DNA of 24,358 nt, from the NCBI GenBank assembly GCA_023411225.1, contig JAEYPA010000100.1:1-24358 (forward strand), written 5' to 3'. The notes under the pieces are model-generated. The model made no database searches. It saw only the letters and a program-made list of their open reading frames with translations, and was not told where the DNA came from. The stretch's first letter is position 1. Every line of letters begins with the position of its first letter. Position numbers and translations under genes: made by a program. Positions 6,713 to 14,365 of this stretch are shown here, in pieces. Origin of the DNA: Bacillota bacterium (GTDB taxonomy: Bacteria > Bacillota > Clostridia > Lachnospirales > Lachnospiraceae).

Positions 6713-8242
6713 ATGAGAAAGTGTAAATTGATGTGTGTGGCATTATTAGCAATGGTTGCTTTTACAGGATGTCAGAATAATCCGGAATCATCAATCGTAA
6801 AAAATAAAGATATGGACAAATTACTAGAGCAAGCGAAAGAGACACCGAAGCCTAACGTTTCTGATGGTGCCAATGAAGATGCGAAGCAGATGCAGGAAAA
6901 GTATAATAGTTACAAGACATCATTAAGTGATAAAAAATTAAAGGTATCTGTTGATGTTGATGCTAAGGTTGATATACCACAGGTAGACAAGATGTCTGTA
7001 TTAAAGGTTAAGCAAGCAGAAATTTCACAGAAATTATTAGACAAAGTAAGGGACAATTTGTTTGGAAATCAGGAAATATATGATGGTGGAGCAACAGATA
7101 TTGAGACGAAACAACAATTGGAAGAACAAATCAAAATGTTACAACAGGAAAAGGAAGCTATAGCATCGGTGGATACCAATAAACAAGAGGATATTGATGC
7201 GAAACAAGCTGAAATCGATGAATTAAGAGAACAATACGAAAAAGCATCAGATACCATCGATGTGACCGGGGTTAAGTTGGATGGTAAAATACATAAAGTA
7301 AATGAGAAAGCAGCGGAAGGAAAATTTAAAGAGTTTTATGATTGGGAGAAAGAACTTAATCCTGATGGAGATGTGTTTTATGGAGTAAATGATGGTAGTA
7401 ATGGATGGTATGAATCACTTTATGTTCAAAATAATAAGAATTATGCAAATTGTATCAGATACTCAAAAGTAAAAGATAATTATTTAAACGATACTAGAGC
7501 TGTAGTAGTTGAAAGTACTGACATTGGAGCGGGAAGCGAAAAGATATGTGCTGCGGATCAGGATATAACTGGAACTGCATTTTATGCTAAACAGGATAGT
7601 GATAAAGCATCAGCTATTAAATGCGAGAATGAGGATGTTAAAATAACAGAGGAAGAGGCATTATCTAAAGCAAAAGATTTGATAAAGAACCTGGGTATAG
7701 AAAATTTTGAATATAGTCAAGGTGGATTGTTTAATGAAATACTAATTAAGGCTCCGATTGTGTCATATCGTAAAGTATACATATTCAAATTTGCAAGAAC
7801 GATTGATGGAGTAATGCTCTTTACAGAAGGCGAGAAAATGGCAAGCGATTACACCAAACAAACGTGGCCAGCAGAAAGCATTGAAGTGAAAATTAATGAT
7901 GATGGAATTGTGGAGTTTTCTTACAATGCACCGTTAGAAGTAACGGAGACAGTTGTTGATAAGTCAAATATGAAAAAATTCGATGAAATAAAAAGTATAT
8001 TTGAAAAAATGGTAATGGTAGCGAATGCCTCTAAGTATGTTGATACCAATATTAAAGTTGATGAAGTAAAACTTAGATATGAAAGAATAAGTGAGGAAAA
8101 TAGTTTTGATACAGGACTACTGATTCCTGCATGGGATTTTAAGGGAACAAAACAGAGTGAAAAGGATGGAGCCCATGACTGTAGCATTCTTACAATTAAC
8201 GCCATAGATGGTTCTGTAATTAACAGGGAGTTAGGATATTAA
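6713..8242 (+). CDS. Lipoprotein, DUF6034-like
   Basis: Starts at ATG 6713 behind GGTGGAGGAAG, giving 509 residues. The upstream in-frame TTG at 6683 is not needed. A short lipoprotein signal ends in AFTGC with C20 as the lipidation site. The next region (NKDMDKLLEQAKE) recalls clostridial DUF6034 lipoproteins, a tentative match from memory. A predicted coiled coil lies at about 132-181 (QLEEQIKMLQQEKE onward). The remaining C-terminal 300 residues form a soluble mixed alpha/beta region with no catalytic motif I recognise. It should sit on the outer face of the membrane. Its stop overlaps the next ATG by one base, linking it to the membrane proteins that follow as a possible extracellular partner of the transporter or ligand for the kinase. 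Confidence 0.75.
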   Translation: MRKCKLMCVALLAMVAFTGCQNNPESSIVKNKDMDKLLEQAKETPKPNVSDGANEDAKQMQEKYNSYKTSLSDKKLKVSVDVDAKVDIPQVDKMSVLKVKQAEISQKLLDKVRDNLFGNQEIYDGGATDIETKQQLEEQIKMLQQEKEAIASVDTNKQEDIDAKQAEIDELREQYEKASDTIDVTGVKLDGKIHKVNEKAAEGKFKEFYDWEKELNPDGDVFYGVNDGSNGWYESLYVQNNKNYANCIRYSKVKDNYLNDTRAVVVESTDIGAGSEKICAADQDITGTAFYAKQDSDKASAIKCENEDVKITEEEALSKAKDLIKNLGIENFEYSQGGLFNEILIKAPIVSYRKVYIFKFARTIDGVMLFTEGEKMASDYTKQTWPAESIEVKINDDGIVEFSYNAPLEVTETVVDKSNMKKFDEIKSIFEKMVMVANASKYVDTNIKVDEVKLRYERISEENSFDTGLLIPAWDFKGTKQSEKDGAHDCSILTINAIDGSVINRELGY

Positions 8243-8862
8243 TGAATAGTTTTGAGACTGATCTAAAGAGAGCTTTAACATCATACGGGTTTGTAGTTGG
8301 ATTCATAGCTAACCTGGTTATTCTCTTCAAAACGGGGGAGACCTCTGATCTATTTAAGGTTAGTATTCCGGTTATTTGTACTCTGCCCTATACCACAGCA
8401 TGGCTTTCAGATTATCAAACCGGTTTTATCAAGGTGTATTTAAATAGAACCAGCATTTCTGCTTATTCCTGGGGGAAGATATTATCCTGTGGAATAAGTG
8501 GAGGATTGGTTGTCATGATACCGGTTTTTATCTATCAGGTAATAAATAAAGATGATACTCTGCAATATATGATTGTATTCCTTATAGGAATGTTGTGGTC
8601 TACATTGGCAGCTACACTGGCTGCTATATCAAATAGCAGATATATCGCATATGGTAGCTCCTTTGTAATATGTTATCTGCTTGTCATATTAAAAGAGAGA
8701 TATTTTGATGAATTGTACTGCCTGTACCCGTTTGAATGGCTAAGTCCAACTCACACATGGATTTTTGAGGAGACAGGATTAATTCTTATGTTGGTAGGTT
8801 TTATCATTGTAATATGTCTGTCTTATTGTGAGGTAATAAGGGGGTACATCAGTCATGTATAA
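8242..8862 (+). CDS. Integral membrane protein, ABC-2-type permease-like
   Basis: 206 residues with about six hydrophobic segments (near 17-33, 40-56, 78-100, 109-130, 135-150, 178-198). ATG 8242 overlaps the lipoprotein stop by one base, and the 3' end overlaps the next gene by 8 bp. This tight coupling and the ABC ATPase two genes on suggest it is one of two membrane subunits of an ABC exporter. No sequence motif proves this, so the role rests on topology and context. Confidence 0.7.
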   Translation: MNSFETDLKRALTSYGFVVGFIANLVILFKTGETSDLFKVSIPVICTLPYTTAWLSDYQTGFIKVYLNRTSISAYSWGKILSCGISGGLVVMIPVFIYQVINKDDTLQYMIVFLIGMLWSTLAATLAAISNSRYIAYGSSFVICYLLVILKERYFDELYCLYPFEWLSPTHTWIFEETGLILMLVGFIIVICLSYCEVIRGYISHV

Positions 8863-9748
8863 AATGAAACAGATAGGGAGAGTTGCCATAACCAATTTCC
8901 GTGGATGGCATAGGAAACCACAGATATATTTAACTTTTTTTCTTGGATTTATAGTCAGTTTTCTTTTATCCGACAAAGTTGTACAGTTTGCTAAAGAGCA
9001 AGAGACAATACTACAGTCTCAGGAATCTTTTATATGGACGTTTGGAGATGCGAAGTCCATTTTAATTGTATCTTTACTGTTATTATTGTTGTTTGCAGAT
9101 ATGCCTAACTTAAATAACGATGTTCCTTTTATGTTAGTAAGAACAAGCCGAGGGGTGTGGCTTGCAGGACAAATGTTATATCAGTTAATGGCTACCTTTC
9201 TTTTTATGAGTTTTATTTTCCTATCAACATGCGTGCTGTCTAGTGGATCTGCATATACGGCAAATATGTGGAGTGACACAGCAGCAATCTTAGGTTATTC
9301 GTCAATTGGTGAAGAGATTGCAATTCCGGCGTTTGTAAAAGTGTTAGAACTAACATTTCCATACCAATGTACAATTCACATATTTCTATTGATGCTTGGA
9401 TACTCAGCTGTGATGACCAGCCTAATGCTATTCTTAAATCTATGGAAGGGCAAGGCTGGAATGGTTGGTGGAGTAATATTTTCCGCCTTTGGATTCCTGA
9501 TGAATCCTCAGGTATTAGAACAAATCTTGCCCGCCAACATGCCTTACTTGAACATGGCTAATATAATTTTTGGATGGATATCACCTTTAAATCAAGCCAC
9601 CTATTATATGCATAATTTCGGCTATGATAATCTACCCAGACTGTGGCAATCCTATATCATTTTTATAGTTGCTATAATAGTACTATTTATTATATCTATG
9701 TGGAGAGTAAGGAGATATAATTTCTCATTCACTGGAACTCAGAATTAA
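8855..9748 (+). CDS. Integral membrane protein, ABC-2-type permease-like
   Basis: 297 residues from ATG 8855, preceded by AAGGGGG at suitable distance. Six hydrophobic segments are visible (near 26-43, 66-86, 108-128, 170-190, 198-218, 264-284). A short segment, LVRTSRGVWLAGQM, after the second segment resembles the coupling region of ABC-2 permeases (the x-R-x-S-R-x-x-W/x-x-G pattern), which is suggestive. It is the second membrane subunit beside the 206-residue protein. The ATPase gene starts 5 nt after its stop. Confidence 0.72.
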   Translation: MYKMKQIGRVAITNFRGWHRKPQIYLTFFLGFIVSFLLSDKVVQFAKEQETILQSQESFIWTFGDAKSILIVSLLLLLLFADMPNLNNDVPFMLVRTSRGVWLAGQMLYQLMATFLFMSFIFLSTCVLSSGSAYTANMWSDTAAILGYSSIGEEIAIPAFVKVLELTFPYQCTIHIFLLMLGYSAVMTSLMLFLNLWKGKAGMVGGVIFSAFGFLMNPQVLEQILPANMPYLNMANIIFGWISPLNQATYYMHNFGYDNLPRLWQSYIIFIVAIIVLFIISMWRVRRYNFSFTGTQN

Positions 9749-9753
9749 GAAAG

Positions 9754-10416
9754 ATGGTAATGAAAATGGATGATAGTAAGAGAACAGAAGGTGTAGTCGT
9801 TCGTCATGTGTATAAATCTTTTGGAAAAGAGCATGTACTAAAGAACGTTAACCTTACAATAAAACCTGGGGAGATTTTTGGGGTAGTTGGTAATAATGGT
9901 AGTGGTAAGACGGTACTAATGAAGTGCATCTGTGGATTTATGAAAGCTGATCAAGGTGAGGTTTATGTCGATGGCTGCCGTGTGGGAAGAGACCGGGACT
10001 TTCCAGATAATATTGGCATTATTATTGAAACGCCAGGATTTATACCTACGATCAGCGGTTATAAAAATCTTAAAATATTGGCATCCCTGAAAGGAAGAAT
10101 AGGTAAGAAGGACATTAAGCAAGTATTAGAAAAAGTTGGACTTAATCCTAATATGAAAAAGCCCGTGGCAAAATATTCACTAGGAATGAGACAAAGGCTT
10201 GGCATTGCACAGGCAATCATGGAGAATCCCAAAGTGCTTATCTTGGACGAGCCGTTTAATGGATTAGATAAGAATGGTGTAGGTCAAATGCGAGAATTGT
10301 TAAAGGAACTGAAAGCAGATGGAAAAGCGATTCTTTTGGCGAGCCATAATGCACAGGATATCGAAGAGCTATGTGACAGAGTGCACGAGATGGAGGATGA
10401 ATGGGATGAGGAATAG
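9754..10416 (+). CDS. ABC transporter ATP-binding protein
   Basis: 220 residues with a complete nucleotide-binding domain: Walker A GNNGSGKT, Q-loop in the IIIETPGFIP region, signature YSLGMRQRLGIAQA, Walker B VLILDEPFNGLD and H-loop ASHNAQDIEELCD. The protein ends soon after (HEMEDEWDEE), without the C-terminal strand region most exporters have after DRV. The tail instead overlaps the next gene by 11 bp and supplies its GGAGG ribosome binding site. This suggests the ATPase was shortened when the downstream gene was joined. The start could be ATG 9754, 9760 or 9766; there is no strong SD to decide. It probably powers export with the two preceding membrane proteins. Confidence 0.9.
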   Translation: MVMKMDDSKRTEGVVVRHVYKSFGKEHVLKNVNLTIKPGEIFGVVGNNGSGKTVLMKCICGFMKADQGEVYVDGCRVGRDRDFPDNIGIIIETPGFIPTISGYKNLKILASLKGRIGKKDIKQVLEKVGLNPNMKKPVAKYSLGMRQRLGIAQAIMENPKVLILDEPFNGLDKNGVGQMRELLKELKADGKAILLASHNAQDIEELCDRVHEMEDEWDEE

Positions 10417-11755
10417 AATAAAAATATTTGTATGTTTATTTACATGGGTGAGTATTTTGACAATAGAGAGTTTTTCAGGAATCGTATATGCCAGTGAACC
10501 TACTGATGCGCTGGCTTCAGATGCAACCACTTCAGATGCGCCAGTATTTCAACCAAAGATAATAGTGACAAAAAGTGTCACGAATCCGAAAAATGTAAAA
10601 GCAGGGCAAGAATTTAAACTGTCAGTAACCATAAAGAATACCAGCAACAGTATGGAGATAAGAGATATCACAATTACGGTTGCACCTCCTACAGAGCAGC
10701 TCGCACTTAGCAGTGTCACAGATAGTGTTTTTGTAAAGAAACTGAAAGTAGAAAAAGAGTTGACCGTTACATACAAACTAAAAGCAAAGGAAACAATCGA
10801 AAAGGGTCAATATCTGGTGCCACTCACATTTGAATATGCGGATACCAATGGGACTCCATATACAGCTACAGGCAATGCCCGGGTGAACATTAATCAGGGG
10901 GCAAAGAAGGAAATAGGGCCTAATGTCATAGTGACTAAAAGTGTGACGAATCCTGAAAATGTTAAGCCTGGGGAAGAGTTTGATTTGCGGGTAACATGTA
11001 AGAATGTAAGTGAAAATAAGGCCCTTATGAATATGACAATAATGATTGCACCACCAGTGGAGCAATTTGCTCTTTGTGACTCCACAGACAGCATCTATCT
11101 GAGCAAATTAGGTGCAGGTTCAAAAAAAACATTTTCATATAAACTTAAAGCAAGGTCTTTAGTTGAAAATGGGCAATATATAGTACCATTAACATTTTCT
11201 TATGTGGATGATGTCGGGACTCCGAGTACTGTTCAGGGAAATGCCAGGGTGAATATTAAAAGTCAAAATGTCGCTACAGAAATCAAACTTAATTTTGATA
11301 ATCCTATCATGCCAAGTGAGGCACAAGTTGGTGAAATAATAAATTTGGATGTAGGAATTCAAAATCTTAGTAAAGTTAAAGTATGTAATGTAAGAGCGGT
11401 TGTTGAGGCAGATGGACTAAGCCAAATGGAGACTCTTTATGTAGGAGAAATAGAGCCAAGAACAAGCACAACGGCAAGTTCTCAGATAACAGTTTCAGGG
11501 CTAAAAGATAGTTCCTCCGCCTATGGAATTACTACAGGAACTATTACATTCTACTACGAGGATGAGTCAGGCAAAGAATACAGTGAGGTGAAAGAACTAA
11601 CATTAGATATTCGAACACCGTTTTCCAATGAGGAAACTGTAGAGAAGGATAAGCCAGCACAGTGGTGGATCATTATTAGTGTGATAGGTGTAATACTGGC
11701 AGGTTTTCTTGTAATTTTTCTTGTGAGAAAATTCTACAAAAGAGAGGGTGCATAA
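10406..11755 (+). CDS. Secreted, membrane-anchored protein with tandem CARDB-like domains
   Basis: 449 residues from ATG 10406, with GGAGG nine bases upstream at 10392-10396. An upstream extension to 10319 lies in the ATPase frame-shadow and is rejected. A signal peptide (1-29, cleavage after VYA) is followed by a low-complexity TDA/SDA linker. Two repeats of 122 residues follow (starting near 50 and 172), each opening with IVTKSVTNP and ending GNARVNI; a third diverged Ig-like domain covers about 300-410. These resemble CARDB/COG1361 (S-layer-like) adhesion modules. One TM helix at about 417-440 and a basic tail (RKFYKREGA) anchor it. Such proteins often neighbour MacB/FtsX-type permeases in Clostridia (family knowledge), which fits the next gene. 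Confidence 0.82.
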   Translation: MRNRIKIFVCLFTWVSILTIESFSGIVYASEPTDALASDATTSDAPVFQPKIIVTKSVTNPKNVKAGQEFKLSVTIKNTSNSMEIRDITITVAPPTEQLALSSVTDSVFVKKLKVEKELTVTYKLKAKETIEKGQYLVPLTFEYADTNGTPYTATGNARVNINQGAKKEIGPNVIVTKSVTNPENVKPGEEFDLRVTCKNVSENKALMNMTIMIAPPVEQFALCDSTDSIYLSKLGAGSKKTFSYKLKARSLVENGQYIVPLTFSYVDDVGTPSTVQGNARVNIKSQNVATEIKLNFDNPIMPSEAQVGEIINLDVGIQNLSKVKVCNVRAVVEADGLSQMETLYVGEIEPRTSTTASSQITVSGLKDSSSAYGITTGTITFYYEDESGKEYSEVKELTLDIRTPFSNEETVEKDKPAQWWIIISVIGVILAGFLVIFLVRKFYKREGA

Positions 11756-11756
11756 A

Positions 11757-12533
11757 GTGAAATGGATCAAACAGTTTATTCATCTTAGACGCCAAAATGA
11801 TGTTATTAAGATAATAACAATACTTTTCATCATATGTGCATTCTGTATCATTAGCTCGGTTATTGTTGGAATTAGCTTTTATAAAAAGCAAAATGAACCA
11901 GTATCTTATATTTTTGATGGAAGCAGTGTAAGTGACAAGATTCTTAGTGAGATTAAAGAAAATAAAGATATAAAGAATGCTACCCCGCAAAAATCAGTAG
12001 ATATTCAATTTCTTGTAAATGGTGAATCTATAGATTTAATGTGCCTAATGATCTCAAAAGGCTATCTTGAAGAAGTAATGGGATTAGAACGTGTTCAGAG
12101 CAATGTGTTTTATGCTAACAAAAAAGCCATGGATATGATAGGCAAAGAAAAGAGTCAAAGTGTAGCAAAATTCATGATACAAAGTGATGAGGGAGAGCTA
12201 TCCTATAAAAATTGTCAAATAGTAATATTATCGGATAAAGCAGGGGAAGAAGGGGATATTCCAGTGGTATATTGCGGTGCGTCTTCTAATGAATTAAAGG
12301 ACGCCACAGAGGCGATTATTCTTTTAGAAAAACATGATTTAGATGGAAGCATAATACAGTTCCTTTCAGACAAAGGATTCCAGGTAAAAGAAAGAACTGC
12401 AATGATTGAAGAGAAATCAGAGATGAACGCGACCTTTATAGAGATTAAATATAGGTTAATCATACTTATTGTTTGTTTGGTAAATGGGTTCGTATTAAAA
12501 AAATATGCTCTACATGTTGAGAAGAAAGCGTGA
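11757..12533 (+). CDS. Bitopic membrane protein, possibly a truncated FtsX/MacB-type permease; 3' end joins 23S rRNA
   Basis: About 258 residues from GTG 11757 (AGAGAGG nine bases upstream); GTG 11748 is an alternative. TM1 lies at about 19-42, then an extracytoplasmic region of roughly 190 residues, and a second TM at about 230-247. The layout is that of the N-terminal half of a MacB/FtsX-like permease (TM, extracytoplasmic domain, TM) without the last helices. The final residues (KKA and the TGA stop) are encoded by AAAGCGTGA. This continues without a break as GAAGCCCCCCTCA and on into 23S rRNA, so the stop codon is rRNA-derived and the gene was probably truncated here. The family call is weak; the junction is clear. 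Confidence 0.6.
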   Translation: MKWIKQFIHLRRQNDVIKIITILFIICAFCIISSVIVGISFYKKQNEPVSYIFDGSSVSDKILSEIKENKDIKNATPQKSVDIQFLVNGESIDLMCLMISKGYLEEVMGLERVQSNVFYANKKAMDMIGKEKSQSVAKFMIQSDEGELSYKNCQIVILSDKAGEEGDIPVVYCGASSNELKDATEAIILLEKHDLDGSIIQFLSDKGFQVKERTAMIEEKSEMNATFIEIKYRLIILIVCLVNGFVLKKYALHVEKKA

Positions 12534-12669
12534 AGCCCCCCTCATGATAAGATATGCCATGACGTCAAGACAGTAAGACCCCTTGTAGACGACAAGGTAG
12601 ATAGGACAAAGGTGGAAGTATGGCAACATATGTAGCTGGTTGTTATTAATAGGTCGAGGGCTTAATCAA
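12529..12669 (+). rRNA. Truncated 23S rRNA 3' end (remnant 2, about 140 nt)
   Basis: The order of conserved blocks is that of the last part of 23S rRNA: GTGAAGCCCCCCTCA, an A/G-rich GATAAGAT, GTAAGACCCCTTGTAGACG, ACAAGGTAGATAGG, GGTGGAAGTATGGCAACATA, GTAGCTGGTTG, TAATAGGTCGAGGGCTTAAT. Hairpins expected in this domain still form: CCTTGTAGACGACAAGG, and GTATG-GCAA-CATAT. The remaining 2.7 kb of 23S is absent; the preceding gene abuts it. Substitutions relative to remnant 1 (GGTTGTTATTAATAG against GATTGTTACTAATAG) show they are independent or old copies. Confidence 0.93.
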
Positions 12670-12727
12670 GAAAGATGGATGAAATGTTTTGCTTAGCAAG
12701 ACAATATACAATGTGTAGTTTTAAGGT
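12670..12727 (+). repeat. rrn trailer repeat, copy 3
   Basis: Follows 23S remnant 2 and aligns with window positions 1-57 with several substitutions and one inserted base (GCAAGACAATATACAATG against GCAAGCCGTATACAATG). It is the most diverged of the three copies. Confidence 0.87.
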
Positions 12728-12739
12728 ATAAACCGAAAG

Positions 12740-12767
12740 GAATCATCAGAAATGGTGGTTCTTTTTT
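12740..12767 (+). terminator. Relic rrn terminator behind 23S remnant 2
   Basis: GAATCATC pairs with GGTGGTTC using G:U pairs around a 6-nt loop, followed by six T. It is the same element as 69-95, preceded by the shared CGAAAGGAATC-type context, so remnant 2, trailer and terminator together are one complete rrn 3' end. Confidence 0.75.
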
Positions 12768-12770
12768 AAT

Positions 12771-13173
12771 GCGATCCATGGGCACGCTCTCACGGGTGTA
12801 AGTCCAGAGCAGGTTAATTATGACAGTAATGTTGGATGGTTTGTTTGTGGAAATAAAAGAACAGCATTTGACTTTAATGTTGAACAGGTAACTATTTTAA
12901 GGGGTTGTCTTATTATATTACATGAATCTGAAATAGAATGCTTGTACAATAATCCAGTTTAATCTTGGAAATAATAAGATTGAAATAACACCATTGTATT
13001 GTGAGTTTACCACGGAGATAAGATTAGTAATGGCATAGTTTAAGGATGCAGAAGATGTAAAGAATAAGGGAATTGATAGTGGAGGATATCACCAATCTAA
13101 TTTTAAAGAAATTATAGATATGAATGATGTAGAAGCAATCATGTTAGATGGTAATAAAATTATACTTGAATAA
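12771..13173 (+). pseudogene. Decayed gene fragment of unknown family (perhaps DUF4179/anti-sigma-like C-terminus)
   Basis: One frame reads sensibly from 12771 to a stop at 12960-12962 (AIHGHALTGVSPEQ, later FNVEQVTILRG). A second frame, shifted by one, continues from 12964 to TAA 13171-13173 with an internal TAG at 13036-13038. The latter part reads FKDAEDVKNKGID and then IDMNDVEAIMLDGNKIILE. This ending, with a strand pair finishing in L-D-G-x-x-I-x-L, recalls the C-terminal domain of clostridial DUF4179-type proteins, a weak match. No start codon or ribosome binding site is left, since the 5' end abuts the rrn terminator. At least one frameshift and one stop make it a pseudogene. Confidence 0.65.
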
Positions 13174-13180
13174 TGTATAC

Positions 13181-13220
13181 AAGCGTCCGCGAAGAGTTGC
13201 TCTTTGTCGGACGCTTTTCG
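13181..13220 (+). terminator. Intrinsic terminator after the decayed gene
   Basis: AAGCGTCCG (13181-13189) pairs perfectly with CGGACGCTT (13208-13216), with inner AAGAG/CTCTT pairing and TTTTC following. It sits 8 nt after the last stop of the decayed gene, so it is likely that gene's original terminator. Confidence 0.82.
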
Positions 13221-13326
13221 TAGTTAATAGGAGTTTGATGAATTATTATGTTCTAGGTAAATAGATTTCGTTTATATGGTCAGGTTCTAGTGGGATTAAG
13301 GCGAGAATTTGAATTCACCCTTATTC

Positions 13327-13866
13327 TTATTCAAATGTTTCTGCATTTTCGTAGATTTGTTTTATTTCTTTAGAAGACATGAATGAAGCAATAAAATTTG
13401 ACATGAGGATAATTCCAGGTACATCAATTAAGAGTCTTAGTAGAGCAAATTTCCAACCGAGATTACTTCCCTCGAACAGTAGCATAGGTATTTTTGTGGT
13501 AGACCATGCGCCAAGGAATATCAGGATATTTGAAAACTTTACACCTTTTTTCATAAAGACCGCAGCCACGGGAAATGCACTATACAGTGGTCCGGATGTG
13601 AAGGAACCAATGGAAAATGCCAGAAGGAGACCCTTTATTCCGGAATTTTCTCCCATATATCGCATCATAGTCTCTTTTGGGACCCATACATCCATCAACC
13701 CAAGAAGAATGAATACAGGTGGTAATAGAAGCAACATTTGTTTTATATTTCTTCCAGTGTCCAATAGTGTTTTTACTCCCAGTTCTCGATTGAGGAGTAA
13801 AATGACAAGCATTGTAATTAGCATTATTATAGTGTATTTGTATCGTTTTAGTAGTTTATTACTCAT
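13327..13866 (-). CDS. Permease, second half (DUF318/ArsP-like)
   Basis: 179 residues from ATG at 13866. That ATG shares an ATGA with the stop of the upstream gene, and a GGGGGA stretch lies before it; this decides against the longer start at 13881. Four to five TM segments are visible. The motifs SFTSGPLYSAFPVAAVF and WSTTKIPML are typical of the DUF318 permease family (YraQ/ArsP), in which the two homologous halves carry S/T-rich re-entrant loops. It forms a two-gene unit with the 160-residue protein encoded just before it. Substrate is unknown. Family members have been linked to export of organic arsenicals or other small solutes. Confidence 0.82.
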   Translation of the reverse strand: MSNKLLKRYKYTIIMLITMLVILLLNRELGVKTLLDTGRNIKQMLLLLPPVFILLGLMDVWVPKETMMRYMGENSGIKGLLLAFSIGSFTSGPLYSAFPVAAVFMKKGVKFSNILIFLGAWSTTKIPMLLFEGSNLGWKFALLRLLIDVPGIILMSNFIASFMSSKEIKQIYENAETFE

Positions 13867-14345
13867 AAATGCATCCCCCATCCAAGTAAGATTGCTAACA
13901 GAAATGAAAACAGGAATGCAAAAAGGTTTCTAAGAATAGCTGCTTTCCTTCCGAAGTATTGTATTTCTAATGGTAGCGTAACAACTCCAACCATCATTAG
14001 AGTTGAAATAAATGCTGCTATCTGCATATAACCTGCACCTGTCTTCAACAAAGCTGCGGCTGTAGCAAAAGCAATGAAGCCGGGAATTAAAGTTACTGAA
14101 CCTACAATAGCAGCAAGAATGATTCCAAACAAACCGGAATCTACACCAATAATTTTGGAAATTGTATAGGTGTCTAAAACAGAAAGTAAAATACCAATTA
14201 ACACCAATATTGCTAAAAATTGTGGTAAAATATCTTCAAAGGATTTCCACGCTTTTTTTAATGCTTTTAAGGTTTTATTTTTGCTTTTCGAAAATGAGAG
14301 AAGCAAGAGACCACCGGAAACAATGTACAAAATATATGAGTCCAT
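13863..14345 (-). CDS. Permease, first half (DUF318/ArsP-like)
   Basis: 160 residues, start ATG at 14345 behind a perfect AGGAGG. Five hydrophobic segments. The motif GSVTLIPGFIAFATAAALL matches the conserved loop (x-P-x-F-x-x-x-P/A-x-A-x-x-L) of DUF318 permeases. Its stop overlaps the start of the next gene by 4 bp (ATGA), a strong sign of translational coupling and probably of a heteromeric transporter. Many family members have both halves in one chain of about 300-350 residues, so here the permease is split. It is divergent from the Crp/Fnr regulator across a 100-bp intergenic region with two palindromes. Confidence 0.82.
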   Translation of the reverse strand: MDSYILYIVSGGLLLLSFSKSKNKTLKALKKAWKSFEDILPQFLAILVLIGILLSVLDTYTISKIIGVDSGLFGIILAAIVGSVTLIPGFIAFATAAALLKTGAGYMQIAAFISTLMMVGVVTLPLEIQYFGRKAAILRNLFAFLFSFLLAILLGWGMHL

Positions 14346-14365
14346 AAACTACCTCCTAGTCTGAA

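Noticed and set aside
10319..10405. N-terminal extension of the CARDB-like protein
   Set aside because: It lies inside the ATPase gene, and ATG 10406 has GGAGG at the right distance and starts a good signal peptide.
12529..12669. Functional 23S rRNA gene
   Set aside because: Only the last 140 nt or so are present; the sequence before it codes for protein.
1..12767. Integrase or transposase responsible for the rrn-linked blocks
   Set aside because: No recombinase-like protein, IS ends or target duplications were found in the window; the mechanism stays open.
13379..13933. Long + strand open frame opposite the permease genes
   Set aside because: It is antisense to two coupled, clearly conserved permease halves; the translation shows no family features.
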